From: Zanthoxylum bungeanum
Taxonomy: Eukaryota; Streptophyta; Magnoliopsida; Sapindales; Rutaceae
Direction of reading: 5' to 3'
DNA length: 64,000 nt
Assembly: GCA_019454045.1 (NCBI GenBank)
Contig: SKCR01038880.1
Span: forward strand, 62,001 to 126,000
The notes below the pieces were generated by a model that saw nothing but the letters and a program-made list of their open reading frames with translations, did not search any database and was not told the DNA's origin. Positions 12,713 through 25,104 of the stretch are shown here, one piece after another. The stretch's first letter is position 1; every line of letters starts with the position of its first letter. The translations under genes were made by a program, and so were the position numbers.

Positions 12713-12885
12713 CTGGTTATGCATATACTTATGAAATTAATTAATTATCTATCTTCAAAACATAGCATCTCCCAAGTAATCATCACATGAATTACTTACC
12801 TGGCTAGGCGAACACTCATGATCCGGGTCCGATCTGTCAAAACAAATAACAATACAAGATCAGCACCGCTATTTATGAAACTTTC
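12482..12885 (-). repeat. Tandem duplication carrying two copies of the LTR 5' splice site
   Basis: A ~174-bp segment at 12482-12655 is repeated almost exactly at 12711-12885, separated by a TA/CA microsatellite. Each copy holds the donor CCAG|GTAAGTAA (minus strand, GT beginning at 12570 and 12799). Copy A has only one such segment, so slippage at the microsatellite is the likely cause. Confidence 0.8.
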
Positions 12886-13498
12886 AACTTATCCATAAAA
12901 CTTCTGGACCTTTCCGGAATACACGAATCCTTTCTAATTCTACGATTCGAATTCTAATACTCTAATATGCCTTTCTATACCATTCTATGCTAGCTAGATA
13001 GCTTAGATTCTCGTTCTACGCGTTTGAGGTAAGACTTGTGAAAAAGTTTCCGCAAACTCTACGGAAGGGTCCCGAACCCTCCGAACTTATCCAGAGTTAC
13101 TTAATTACCCTCGCAATACCATAATTATATCATCTTCATGATTACGGTCATCTATGCTCAGTCGCGCGAGAAACTCCGTTTTTCCAGAAACTCGCTAATT
13201 CTACCGGATCGATCTAATCTATTCCGTTTCTCCCTGAATTCTACCACATTTATCGTTTTAACATATTAAAACAAATCCAATTCATTTCATGCTAATTCGC
13301 TACACTACGGAACTACTGGAAACATCCGAATATAAAATTGTAAACTTTAAAATAAAAAATTATAAACGAAGAGTCGTACCGAAATTCCGAGGCCATATTC
13401 GGACTCCCATCAGCCATACGAAAGCGTTGGTGTCATTGGAATTCCGATCGAAGTTATTGTTCATTTCGAGTATTATTCATGCACCGCTTCTCCGCCAA

Positions 13499-14609
13499 AA
13501 TTATGGACACGAAATTTGATTTCGTGATGGATAAACCTAAACTTAAGATAGTCTCATAATACAAAGTGTACGCGTTGAGCACTTGGCAATGCGTATGAAT
13601 AATAGCGATTATTCATAATACTTCACTGGATTAAATGAGTTAATTCGAATTGTTTAATCGATTAAACGAAAATACATGCATTAGGAGATTTTGGTTAATT
13701 AATAATTATTGTGTATTTCTATTTGATACAAAATTGATTTGATACATATTAATTAATTGTCAAGTGAGATTTTGACACATGTCATAAATTTATGTATTTT
13801 GTTATTTAATGTAAATAAAAATACATATATATATTTTTATATTAATTAATTATTTAGTTATTTAATGGTTAAATAATTAAATAATTAGAAATTAAATATC
13901 CTATCTATAATCATAATTAGTATGATAAGTGGTGAGATATTATTGGTAACAAATTTCATGATTTCTTAAGCTTGAAGTTCAAATTGAATAAGTAATTTAA
14001 GGCTTATTTTAAAAAAAAAATTAAAAGACCAAAATACCCCTCCCTCAATTTCTCCCCTAGCCATATATAAAAGGGAAAATTGTTTTCTCTTTCATTAATT
14101 TGGCATGGCCAAGCCTCCACCATTTTATAGAGCTTCCAAAATGGTACTTGAGAGAAAACTTGAGAGAAAGTGAACAAATCAAGAAAAAAACTTAAGGAAA
14201 TTTAGAGATTTTGAGGTAATATTTAATATTCTTAAGCTTAGAAAGTTTTTTTCTTATTCTTGAGTATCTAGAATAGTTCTAGAGTTTCTTTCTTTCTTGG
14301 ATTTTGGGGTTTTTTTATTTGAAGGATGGATTTAGAGACTAGATGCAGTTGTGAAGTTAGATTGAATAATATTAGTGTAATATTAATTCAATCTTATCAT
14401 TTGATGACTTGTTGTCATTCTAGAGTGTTATGACCATTATTGTAACTCCTAGAATTTTCTTGAGTTCTTCGTTTGTGGTGACTTTGGTGTAAATATTAAT
14501 ATGATTAATGTTGAGAAAAATACATTTAAAGCCTGAAAAATGATAACATTGGTTACCAAATCAGATTTAGAATTTATGTGATTTTGGTGATGAAAAGTAT
14601 GTTGTATAT
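13499..14609 (+). repeat. Fragment of the 5' LTR of a decayed copia element
   Basis: About 1.1 kb, a direct repeat of 21894-22983 (shared landmarks: TATGGACACGAAATTTG at the start, a TATATAAAAGGGAAA box at about 14065 and 22430, and GGCATGGCCAAGCCTCC soon after). The matching region at the right is part of the 3' LTR that starts at 20958 next to a polypurine tract, so this is the surviving middle of the 5' LTR. Both edges are truncated. Confidence 0.65.
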
Positions 14610-16380
14610 ATGTTTCTAGTAGTTCCGTAGTTTAGTGAATTAGCATGAATGAATTGGATATGTTTTAATATGTTAAAACGATAAATGTGGTAGAATCCGG
14701 GGAGAATCGGATGAGATATGATCGATCCGATAGAATTAGCGAGTTTCGGTAAAACAGAGTTTCTAGCGCGACTGAGCGTAGTTGATCGTAATCATGGAAA
14801 TAGTAGTAAAATGATATTGCGAGGGTAATTAGGTAATTCTGGATTTATTCGGGGGCTTTGAGACCCTTCCGTAGCGTTTGCGGAAACTTTTCCGTGAGTT
14901 TTGCCGCAAACGCGTAAAATGAGAATCTGAGGTATCTAGTCAGTTCAGAGTAGTATAGAAAGACATATTAGAGTAATGAAACTTAAACCGTAGAGTCGGT
15001 GAGGATTTGAGTATTCCGAGAAAATCTGTAGTTTACTGTAGATGAGTAGAAAGTTCTGCAAATAGCGGTTCTGACAGATGTTGTGATTTATTTTGACAGA
15101 TCGGACCCGGATCGCGGGTATTCGCTTAGCCAGGTAAGTAACTCATGCCTCAAATACTTAAGGAATTTAATGTTGTTCGAGATTAGAATATAATAAAGCT
15201 GAATACAGTTATATGCATGAAACGTATATATTATTTATATACAGATGAATGTAGATTAAAGAAGCAAGTGTATGAGAAAAAAAGGGTTAAACATGAGCAT
15301 ATAGAAGTAAATAGATGTACACAGGTAAGTATGAACTAGTACATAAACATAGATAGAACATAAGAATAAGATCATGTTTATGTTAGACAGAAATGTTATT
15401 ACGTATAAATATTTAAGCATCAGATATCAGAAAGTAGTAGATTGAAAGAATAAAAATGGAAGGTATCAGCATATACTTGAAACATGAGCAATTGTTCAAG
15501 AAATATAATTTATTGAGACTTGGGTTTGGGGGCTGTAGAAAACTACACCCTAGGGAATAAGATTAGAGTTATAAATGAGATAAACGTATATGAACTAGTG
15601 TTATGAAGAAAAGTTTGTAATTATGTGTTACATAAGAATATTAGCAACATGAGTAAAGATACGAGTATGTAATGTGATAAGACCCTAAATGAGCAGTATA
15701 TGCATACCATGAGAATGTATAAAGATTATGACATGAGATTCTTGAGTATAAGTGGATAGTTGGAAAATAGCGAATCGGTTTAAGAGCGCTAAGATGTTAG
15801 AACTCATTTACGTTTGATGTTTGATATAGTAGAAGAACTTTGATTGTGTATGTATGAATATAAATTATGCAAAATATGGTTTGTGAGCCACCAGCACAGT
15901 AAGTTTTAGAGGTAAGTTAAGTTACGTTGGTTGAATGTGTGCATGTAAATAGATAAATGTAGCATGTTTTGGTTTGAACAAGCATTCTGTTGATATTTGA
16001 GCATGTAGCTTGTAAGATCATTATAGAGGAAGTCATGGCTAGAATAGAGAGAAGCATGAGAAAATGCATATGTGCATGTGCATGTGTGTGTGTGTTTAAG
16101 TTTTCAGCAGTTAAGCAAACGATAATAATGTTTTCAACAATTTCAAATGTTTTAAAGAGAGATTTCATATGCTTTGAAAAGAATCGTATTTCAGAAAATG
16201 TTTCTTTCTACAGTTTGAGTTACAGATTGTGGTCTTATGGTTTTCGGGGCATGAGGTAAAACCTCACCCCAGTATGTAACTTGAGATACAGTTGGAATTG
16301 ACGGATTCAGAGACATGTGCACATGTAGAGAGTCAGGAAGACGGCTTAGGTTCGTGTACCTGGACTCTAGAGGTGGTCAC

Positions 16381-16529
16381 GTCCAGTTGAGTCATTTTCC
16401 TGGACATAGAGCTCTACGTTCAGTCGAGTCGTTTTCCTGGGCGTAGGGCACCACCAGTTTCAGAGACACCCAGTTGAGTCGTTTTCCTGGGTGTAGAGAG
16501 ACGTCCAGTTGAGTCGTTTTCCTGGAAGT
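16381..16529 (+). repeat. Array of four hairpin units, LTR copy C
   Basis: Sense-strand units share CCAGTTGAGTCGTTTTC then CTGG. Arms are GTCCAG/CTGGAC (16381/16400), CTACG/CGTAG (16414/16442), ACACC/GGTGT (16466/16490) and ACGTCC/GGAAGT (imperfect, 16501/16524). The third unit pairs perfectly although the homologous unit in copy A uses different arms (AGATGC/GCATCT). Confidence 0.72.
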
Positions 16530-17534
16530 AGAACAGTTTTCAGATTTCAGATTTTCAGCTTTCGGATTCTAGATTTTATGCACTCTTAGATTTTCAAAAT
16601 ACAGTTTTCAGAAAATAGATTTCAGAAACATGAGTTTTATAAGTGATTCAAAAGTTTCAAGTAGAAACCAGTTTTCAAGTAAAGTCTTTAGTAAAGAGTT
16701 TTCAGAAGAAAACTTCAGTAAAGAGTTTTCAGAAACAGAATTTAGAAAACAGTTTCTCAAAGAAAGTTTTAGAAAGAATATTCTAAACAGTATAACATGT
16801 CATAGTAAAAAGTAGTTTACAAGTTATATTTACGTTTATACATTTTAGATATCATTTGAGTTGTCTGTAGTTTTTATACATGCTTGATGGCGGTGTTGAT
16901 AACCCGAATTCATATACATGTATTGTATTATTAAGTGAAAATAGAAATTTATAAATGCATGTGTTTATAGCATTAAAGCTTAATAAGTTTCAATATGATT
17001 GTATGAAACGTTAGATTTACAGTACACTAGATTGCTTATGTGTATCATAATGTGATGATTAGATATGCAAGTAATTTCAGTTATCTGCATGTGAAGTATA
17101 TTAATGATGGAGCTAGTAAATAGTTTGTAAGACGGTCAAAGAAATGATGATTGATAGAAAAGTTAGCTTATAAATCCAATTTGATGATATTTCAATTAAA
17201 TAAAATAAAGATACGTTAACCAATAACTAGATTGGTGTAGCAAACGAGTAAGTGGATAAGCATAAGGTATCTGAGTAATGCAGCGAGGACATGGTAAGAT
17301 TTGCCTTAATGAATAAAGTTATAGATGTTGTAAGAGTTTCGGGATTGTAAGTGCATAAATAATAGTTAGAAAGACTAGTAGCAAGTAGAAAGGAAATAAA
17401 AGAGATAAGAGTTATGGTTATTTCAAACTTTGAGTATGGTTAATTGGTTTTATAAATTACTCGAGTTTATACAGAAATTTAACCTAGACCTTGTATGTGT
17501 TTTGAACGCTAAAGTTATGAGTATATTTACTTAC

Positions 17535-17551
17535 TGAGTCATTATGACTCA
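17535..17551. promoter_or_regulatory. 17-bp bZIP-type palindrome, copy C
   Basis: TGAGTCATTATGACTCA, perfect 8+1+8 palindrome; only the centre base differs from copies A and B. Confidence 0.45.
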
Positions 17552-17933
17552 CACCACCTCAGTTTGTTAGTTTTGCAGGTCAGTAGCTGACAGACTTAGC
17601 CAGCATGTTTCCAGAGAAGACTTTGAAGACAGTGGAGTTATGGGTCCTCACGACCCTAGTCTTTGTAATTGCATTTGTATTTCATACGTATGAGTTATGT
17701 AATGGTAAAGTTTTATTTTGAGTTCTGGCCGGAGGCCAAGTTTTACATTTTGATGTTGAGTTACCGGCCTGAGGCCGAGATTTTTGTGTTCTTGTTGTAT
17801 ATGGATGCTGGCTACAGGCCAGGTTGCACGATGTTACAAATACATCCTGCCGAAATTTCGTTAGAACTAGAGGCTTATGGAGATGGGTTTCCTGTCTCCT
17901 GCCGGTAGCATCCGGCTTAGGAGGGATGTTACA

Positions 17934-20900
17934 TATTTACAATTATTGTGAATGGTTGAAAGCAAATAATAAAGCTAAAGAAATGAGATGTGTATAGTTG
18001 TGTGTAGAGAATATTGATTCTCACAACACGACAACTATAGGTATTGGATATCAGATATCCCGTCTGGTTATTTAAAATATTATTTAGTGATTGTTTTGAT
18101 ATTTGATATCAGAACTTGTGACTATTGGATAGTTACTTGTTCTTTATAATCAGTTATTTCGTATTTTATATGACTAGTAGTGTCATTGATGAAGAAATAA
18201 ACATTAAGAAAAATATTCGGTTAAGCAAATAACTTAGAACAATGCTTTATCAGATATTATCACTTAAGTATTAGATGCTTATTATGTATGGTAAAGGATG
18301 GTCTGATACGAGATCACACAATATATCCTTATCCATTTAATGAATATTGTATTCGGGAAGTGATTAAATCCCATTTAACCATTGATTATCATTGGACCAT
18401 AAGATTTATTAAACTAATACATTAGATGTATGTAGTTTAATGAATTATTAATTACCTTGAGTAGTTTTATTGACTTCATAACTTGGTTAATGAGTTGTCA
18501 TGACTTAGTTACGTATTTATGAAAGAACACATATTGAACGTCTTGAAAGGTTCAAGAATTTTCAATCTGTTCTAATGAAACGTGGATCGAATATTTTGAC
18601 TGGTTCAAAGATTATCGATCCGAAGTTTTGAAAACTGTATCTTTAAAATTCATCATGAATTATTCAAAGATGTTTGATACGATCAAACGTATGAATTTAT
18701 GGCAATTTGTCTAAGGTTATTTAATGAATATACTGCTTACTCAATATGATTCTTCTATGATTCCATCGTGATGGAATTATTCAGTGAGATAAATTGAATA
18801 TTATATGATTTGATTCGTTTGATATTGAATGTTACCGAATTAGTTTCAATACTCTTGGGGATATACTCCAATAACACTAATTCATCATTTTAATTAATGT
18901 TCCATTAGTTTCTACAGTTACGTATATGATATGTATAGGTAGAAAATTCGAATCTTGAAAAGTTTGAGATTATAATCTTTCATTTATATAATGGTTATAT
19001 AATTGAAAGCACTTGCGCCTCGGAGGTACAAGCGAAAGTTTATCATTTATTCTATTTAATAGAATATTGTATTCTATTTGATAGAATATCTTTTCTACGA
19101 TTCCGAGTAATAAAATTATTTTATTTATTGGTGTGTAAGAATAAATGTTAACGATTGTAGAAAAGACTTGACTTATTAAAGTTGAATGTGAGAGTGGTAA
19201 ACTATAAATGGAACTACTTAATTAATAAGATGAAAATCCCCTTAGACATTTTCCATATAAGTACAATAGGATGTTAGAATCATTTGCGAAGTATTTGATA
19301 CTAAATGGTTCTATTATTTTCTTATCGAAGAAAATTACCTATAAATTATAATGGGAGTGATTTGATATTGATTTTGGAAGTTAGCATTAAACCATAGATC
19401 TAAGATTGTTTATAGCTTACTACGATTAAGTTTGGAACTTAATTGAGCTCTCGTTATGAATCGTTCATAAAATATGCAAATTATTTGCACAACAAAAGCA
19501 AAGTGAGCTTATAATAGGTTTGACCTTCATAGTATGTTAGTGATAAAGGTTATACTTAGTAATCTATTGTAGATTATGAGAAAACTTATCTCTAATCGCG
19601 CTAATTGAACAATTAAGGATCTTCTGGTTAATGTTGATATTAAACTATGATTTTAACTATGAATGCAAAGTGACATTCCTGAATGGTTTATTCAAAGAAT
19701 AGATTCATTGTGATTTCTTTATTTGAAGAGTTCGTTCTGGAATGGCCCTGGAGTTTGTAATCTGTTCACAGTTTGATATACCAGCTTATAGAGCCTATTG
19801 TAGACTCAGATGAGCTTTCCGAAAATATGTGTTCTCTAATTTGATATTAGTCAGATTTTCTGATTTTATCAAAGTATAGAGAATACAAATGTGATAGTAG
19901 GGTTAGTGAGAGCGTACATATTTCTTTCTAGTATTGTATATCCTAATGACATTATCATTATAAATGTAATAATGTGATATTTGTAAGGTAAAATATTTAC
20001 CTAAGTCTTCTTTTCTCCATGATAGCACTGGGAGTGGTCTCTGATATATTCGATATAAGGTCTTATATATAATATAAACTAAGAGACTTGTGAGATACTT
20101 CCATTAGTAGTGCATTAGATATGATCCAATAAAGGACACAACAAGACTATCTGTGTGACAATTAGTATAACTGTTTGACAGTTAGTGTGTCTCTTTTATA
20201 TAATATTTATCTTTCGTAAAAGATGATTCCTTTTGTCGAAAGAGATATTGATTAGAATGTCTAGTCAATCTTATACATTATAGGATGATGGCATAATGAA
20301 TACTATATTATGTGTGATTAAAGATATCAATTTAATCGTAATTATTACGAGCTATTTTGATACCTGTAGACCATATGATGGGTCTTAGAATATGTTATTT
20401 GTTATCTTTGAGATATTAAGAAAGGGTTTCTTATTCATGGAGAATATAATCCGCAACCATTATGGTCACATTAGTTTTGAGTCTAATTATGATGTTAGAC
20501 ATTCTACGTCATATAGAGTCAGAAAAGATGTAGTGGGAGTGTCACGGTTGATTCTACTGTATTAGTGGAATTAGTTGTAACTTATGAAGTATTGACTTAT
20601 GAAGTTGCATAGTGACCTTATAGATTAGAAGGTTTGATATTAATGTTGTGCTTGCGATTATCTGCATAGTATTTTGGATTTTATTCCTAAATACATAGAC
20701 AACTCAGTAGCCATAGCACAAAGTTTATGTTGCATCTTAGTCATATTAATGTATAACTTAGGTTATACAATATATTAATGATGCTCGCTAAGGGAAACGA
20801 TTGGGTTTGTTTGACAAACTCAATATGTTATAGCGGACCTACTTGTTATATCCTACCTCTTGAGTGATAGGTGAACTCTTGAGGGCCATGAATATGTGAT

Positions 20901-20957
20901 ACATATTGATATGTGTATATAATACCGTGGATTGGCACTAGAGCAATTGGGAGAAAT
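17934..20957 (+). pseudogene. Decayed copia polyprotein (reverse transcriptase to RNase H)
   Basis: Heavily mutated coding remnant. Recognisable patches in order: APRRYKRK-like text before RT (about 19010-19040), KGYT then VDYEKTYL (19544-19592; the copia KGY-Q-GVDYEETF block), TFLNG (about 19670-19690; the DVKTAFLNG block), and DNSVAIAQS (about 20698-20724; RNase H). A purine-rich AATTGGGAGAAAT precedes the LTR at 20958. Gag and integrase are not found between 17934 and 19000; they were probably removed with the 5' LTR end when copy C was installed. Long non-functional, judging by the stop density. Confidence 0.6.
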
Positions 20958-23433
20958 TGTTAGGGTCGGTGCTCAGAGTGCCAATTCAGATCGTATTTAT
21001 ATCTGATTCATGAATACGAATAATTCTTTTTTCCATAATATTACTTATATTAGTGGTTGCATCTGTTGTTTTTATATATGTATTTGATCCAATTACGATT
21101 TGATTGAAACTAAATCTGATTTAGTGATACGTATATATTAGACAAAGACCCGAAGATTTACAACATAGTGCGCAGTTACAACGTAGTTTGTAATTGACAT
21201 TGGAAAGTGTCACTATAAGTTGTATATTCTCAAATAAAGTTCTTGGCCAAGATTTACTGACAGGGGTTGGTCAGTAAAATTCACTGAGACCAGTACATGT
21301 CGTATATCGTGACTTGGTCTGATGGTTTATCCTAATGAATCATGAGTCTTGAGAGACTCGTATAGACATATAGGAGTTTATTCAATAAACACTAAACGAC
21401 TCACCGAAGATTTCCTAATATATGGTACACCAGCGTCAATAAGAATCTTCTCAAGTCGAGTAGCATAGTGGTCCTTCGACCTGAGATACCACTGTGGATA
21501 TATGAGATATCCTCCACACTTTGATGGCAGTCATGTCACCAATCTATTTAGATCATACCTCCGCTTGTTCGTTGGGTTTGGACTGATGCTCATGATATCC
21601 TGTGAGTATCAGATAGAATCTGTCAATCCTATGTATAGGGCATATGTATCTTGTACGTATTTGCGATCTAGTAAATCTATGACCGTGGTATACGTCAGAA
21701 GAGAGTTTCGAGTGTTATTTAGAGATCATAAGTTTGAAAGTCGACTATATTATACTATATGGATTTGACGTTTATATCTATATCTGCGGTATAATATTGA
21801 TATCCTGTGACAGAGGGATTATACGTATGCAATGACCTCGACTTGCATAGTTTAGCGAGATTATCCATGGTCGTCATAATTTACGAGTGGCTGAATTATG
21901 GACACGAAATTTGATTTCGTGACGGATAAACCTAAACTTAGATAGTCCCACAGTATGAAGTGTACTCATTGAGAACTTAAGCAACGCGTTATAAATAATA
22001 GTGATTATTCATTAGATTTCACCGGATTAAATGAGTTAATTCGAATCATTTAATCGGCTAAATGAAAATACATGCATTAAGGGATTTTGGTCAATTAATA
22101 ATTAATGTGTATTTCTATTTGATACAAAATGAGATTTTGACACATGTCATAAATTTATTTATTTTGTTATTTAATGTAAATAAAAATACATATATATTTA
22201 TATTAATTAATTATTTAGTTATTTAATTGTTAAATAATTAAATAATTAGAAATTAACTATCATATCCATAAGTCATAATTAGTATGATAAGTGGTGAGAT
22301 ATTATTGGTAACAAATGACATGATTTTTTAAGCTTGAAATGTTCAAATTGAACAAGTAACTTAAGGCTTATTAAATAAAATTTGAAAAAGACCAAAATGC
22401 CCCTCCCCTAATTTCGCCCCTAGCCATATATAAAAGGGAAAAAAATGTTTCTCTTTCATTAATTTGGCATGGCCAAGCCTCCACCATTTTAGAAAGCTTC
22501 CAAAATGGTTCTTCTTGAGAGAACACTTGAGAGAAAGTGAGCAAATCAAGAAGAACGCTTAAGGAAATTTGGAGATTTTGAGGTAATCTTTAATATTCTT
22601 AAGCTTAGAAAGTTTGTTTCATATTCTTGAGTATCTAGAATAGTTCTAGAGTTTCTTTATTTCTTGGATTTTAGGGCTTTTTATTTGAAGGATGGATTTA
22701 GAGACTAGATGCATATGTGAAGTTAGATTGAAAAATATTAGTGTAATATTAATTGAATCTTATCATTTGATAACTCGTTTCCATTCTAGAGTATTATGAC
22801 CACTCTTGTAACTCCTAGAAGTGTTCTTAAGTTCTTAATTTATGGTGACTTTAGTTGATGTAAATATTAATATGATTAATGTTAAGAAAATTGGATTTAA
22901 AGCATGAAAAATGATAATTTTGGTTACCAAATCAGATCTGGAATTTATGTGATTTTGGTGATGAAAAATATGTTGTATAAATGTATTTGATGTATTTTGG
23001 GCATTGGAATAATTTCCGGAAATTATTTCGGAGTGAAAATATAAGAAAACAGTGAAAAACAGCATTACCGGGTGAGTTTCGGGCTTACCGAGTGTCCGCT
23101 ATCCAAATAGTGAATTGGTCATTGTTCAGACAGCCTATAAACTACCCAAGTACTATTGGGGCTGACTTGGGCAGTCCTCATGTGTATTGGTTGGTTGGTT
23201 TGGACAAAAATACATTTTATATCATTTTACCGAAAAATATTTTTGTAAAAATTTCATAGTGTTTCTAGATTATTTATGTCGTTATTTGATATCGAATAAA
23301 TATGTTTAGCTGAAATATGAATTTATTATTCATATGAGATATTGAATAATTTTTTCAGTAAATTTAAGAGAATTTTAAAGTTACGATTTCACCTGAACCA
23401 CGCTTCCGCCTGGGCCTTTGAGAAAACCCAACA
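20958..23433 (+). repeat. 3' LTR of the decayed plus-strand copia element
   Basis: Starts TGTTAGGG directly after a polypurine tract and ends ...CCCAACA at 23433, exactly where the host copia RNase H coding resumes on the minus strand. Length about 2.48 kb. It holds a TATATAAAAGGG box near 22430. Its 21894-22983 portion is repeated at 13499-14609. The 88-codon frame at 21502-21768 lies inside the LTR and is not a gene. Confidence 0.65.
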
Positions 23434-23977
23434 TATGCTTCATTCTTGAATGAAAGATTGGATTCTTTGCAATATACAAAGCACTCTAACTGTTACAAAA
23501 CAAATAAATCTTCTCTTGTTTATGCCCGAGCTCCTCCAATAATATTTGAAATCAAATAGCTTCATTGTAAGCTTGTGTAGCTGCCATGTATTCAGCTTCT
23601 GTTGTAGACAAAGCGACAACACTCTGTAACTTCGATACCTAGCTCACTGCTCGTCCTGCAAGTACAAACACATAACCCATGGTGGATTTTCTTTTGTCAA
23701 GATCTCCTGCAAAATCTGAATCAACATAGCCTCTGATAGTTAATTCTGATCCTCCATAATATAATGCAACCTCTGAGGTTCCTTTGATATATCTAAGGAT
23801 CCTCTTAACAACATTCCAATGCTCTCTACCAAGATTCGTCATAAAACGACTAACCGCCCCCACTGCTTGTGCAATGTCAGGTCTTGTACAAATCTTGGCA
23901 TACATTAAGTTTCCCACTGCTGATGCATACGGTACTCGAGACATCTCATTCCTCTCAGCTTCATTTCTATGAAACAT
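23434..23977 (-). pseudogene. Copia RNase H, N-terminal piece
   Basis: The minus strand reads SAVGNLMYAKICTRPDIAQAVG, then the YVDSDFAGD and STMGYVF blocks, an in-frame stop at about 23639 where GGAISW should continue, then SVVALSTTEAEYMAA and SALYIAKNP. This is the copia RNase H with its conserved D and E positions still readable. It breaks off after FHSRMKH at the LTR end of the inserted element. Confidence 0.78.
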
Positions 23978-25026
23978 AAAATAAGATAACTTGAAATTAA
24001 AAAAAGTGGGGTAGAAATTAGCTTACAATCTTCCATGTCGAACCGCCTTAAGATTTTTTTCAAGTAATTTTTCTGAGAAAGCCAAATCTTCCTGTTATTT
24101 CTGTCTCGGTATATTTACATCCCTAGAATCTTGTTTGTTGGTCCCAGATGCTTCATATCAAACTCCATAGCTAACTGTACCTTTAATTCTTGGACTCGAT
24201 CATTGTTAGGGTCTGCTATTAACATGTCATCCACATACGACAGCAAGATAATGAAGTCATTATTTTCAAACCTTTTGTAATTTGTACAATGGTCTGAACT
24301 GAGTCTGTTGTACCCAAGGCAAATAATGAAGGAATCAAATCTCTTATATCAACATCTCGGCGTCTATTTGAGACCATATAGAGATTTTTTTCAACCTGCA
24401 AACCAAGTTCCCATTGCCTATTTCAGCAAAACCTTCAGGTTGGAGCATATAAATTTCTTCTTCAACTTCTCCATGAAGAAATGCAGTTTTCACATCCAAC
24501 TGTTCCAGATGTAGGTCAAATGAAACACACATAGCCAGGACTACTCTGATTGTCTTAAGTCGAACCACCGGAGAAAATATTTCGTTGAAATCAATCCATT
24601 CTTTATGAGCATATCCTTTCACCACTAATCTTGCACGATACCGTTTCACTTGATCATTATTATTGCCTTGATCTTGTAGACCCATTTATTACCAATGGCT
24701 CTTCTTCCACGTGGTAATGGTACTAGATCCCATGTATTGTATCTGTACAAAGCTTTTATTTCTTCTTGCATTGTTGTCATCCACAAAGATGCATTTACAT
24801 CTTTTTTAGCTTCATGGAAAGTTGATGGCTCTCCATCATTTGTTAAAAGACAGTATGCAATATTACTCTTCATAACATACCATGAGTGCCAACCTGGAGG
24901 TCTTCTCTCTCGAGTTGATCGACAGACTTCAGAAGCTTCAAACTCAATTGGTTCTTGTACCTCGTGCTCTGGTGCTACTTCATAAGAATATGAATTTTCT
25001 AGTTCTAGATTATTTTCCACTAGCAT
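23978..25026 (-). pseudogene. Copia reverse transcriptase
   Basis: Minus-strand fragments include RAIGNKWVYKIK, then RYRARLVVKGYAHKEWIDF, FSPVVRLKTIRVVLA, LDVKTAFLHGEVEEEIYM and, in another frame at about 24215-24240, the catalytic YVDDML box. Frame changes near 24650 and 24345 and loss of frame around 24000-24100 separate the pieces. The catalytic aspartates remain but no continuous reading frame exists. Confidence 0.8.
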
Positions 25027-25104
25027 TGTTGTAGTCTATGTACTTTCTTTTAAAGTGTTATCATTTCCTTCTTTCTATAGTTGATCTTATGCAAATATCA
25101 CATC

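Larger units (their letters stand above)
4845..13486 (-). mobile_element. Non-autonomous Tekay-like gypsy element with very long LTRs
   Basis: On the minus strand the order is LTR (9778-13486, its start missing), primer site TGGTATCAGAGCATGG (complement at 9756-9774), 613 bp of non-coding internal sequence, polypurine tract AAGAAGGGGTGAA, and LTR (4845-9164). The internal end reads CGAGGACGAAAGTTTTTA just before the tract, a signature I associate with the end of Tekay/Del-type chromovirus polyproteins. There is no gag or pol, so it could only move with help from a relative. It inserted into the RNase H region of the copia element at 4844/4845. Confidence 0.7.
9778..13486 (-). repeat. 5' LTR (copy B), truncated
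   Basis: Starts TGTAACATCCC like copy A and follows it closely base for base up to about A position 8416; the remaining ~750 bp, including the promoter end, are missing and are replaced by the copia LTR fragment at 13499. It differs from A in TA-repeat length and by a tandem duplication at 12482-12885. Loss of the promoter end means this copy cannot start a transcript. Confidence 0.72.
15134..17578 (+). other. Putative intron inside LTR copy C
   Basis: Begins GTAAGTAACT and ends TTAGTTTTGCAG. Length 2445 bp against 2465 bp in copy A. The same two sites are kept although the sequence between has diverged. Confidence 0.4.
14610..17933 (+). repeat. Tekay-like LTR fragment (copy C), opposite orientation to A and B
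   Basis: The reverse complement of copies A/B in order and content, ending GGATGTTACA at 17933. The first ~900 bp of the LTR are missing. It is more diverged from A and B than they are from each other, so it is an independent insertion or an older relative. It keeps the donor CCAG|GTAAGTAA at 15133/15134, the block with the ACATGTGCACATGT palindrome at about 16313-16326, the hairpin array, the 17-bp palindrome and the acceptor TTTTGCAG|GTCAG at 17578/17579. Confidence 0.72.

Noticed and set aside
16630..16815. 61-codon frame with SKEFSE-like repeats
   Set aside because: Produced by the degenerate TTTTCAGAA repeats of LTR copy C.
21502..21768. 88-codon plus-strand open frame
   Set aside because: Entirely inside the copia 3' LTR, with no family resemblance.
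23439..23445. TCATT at both 4840-4844 and about 23440 as a target duplication of the Tekay-like element
   Set aside because: The copia RNase H coding continues past the right-hand TCATT to 23434, so that pentamer is internal to copia and the match is coincidental.
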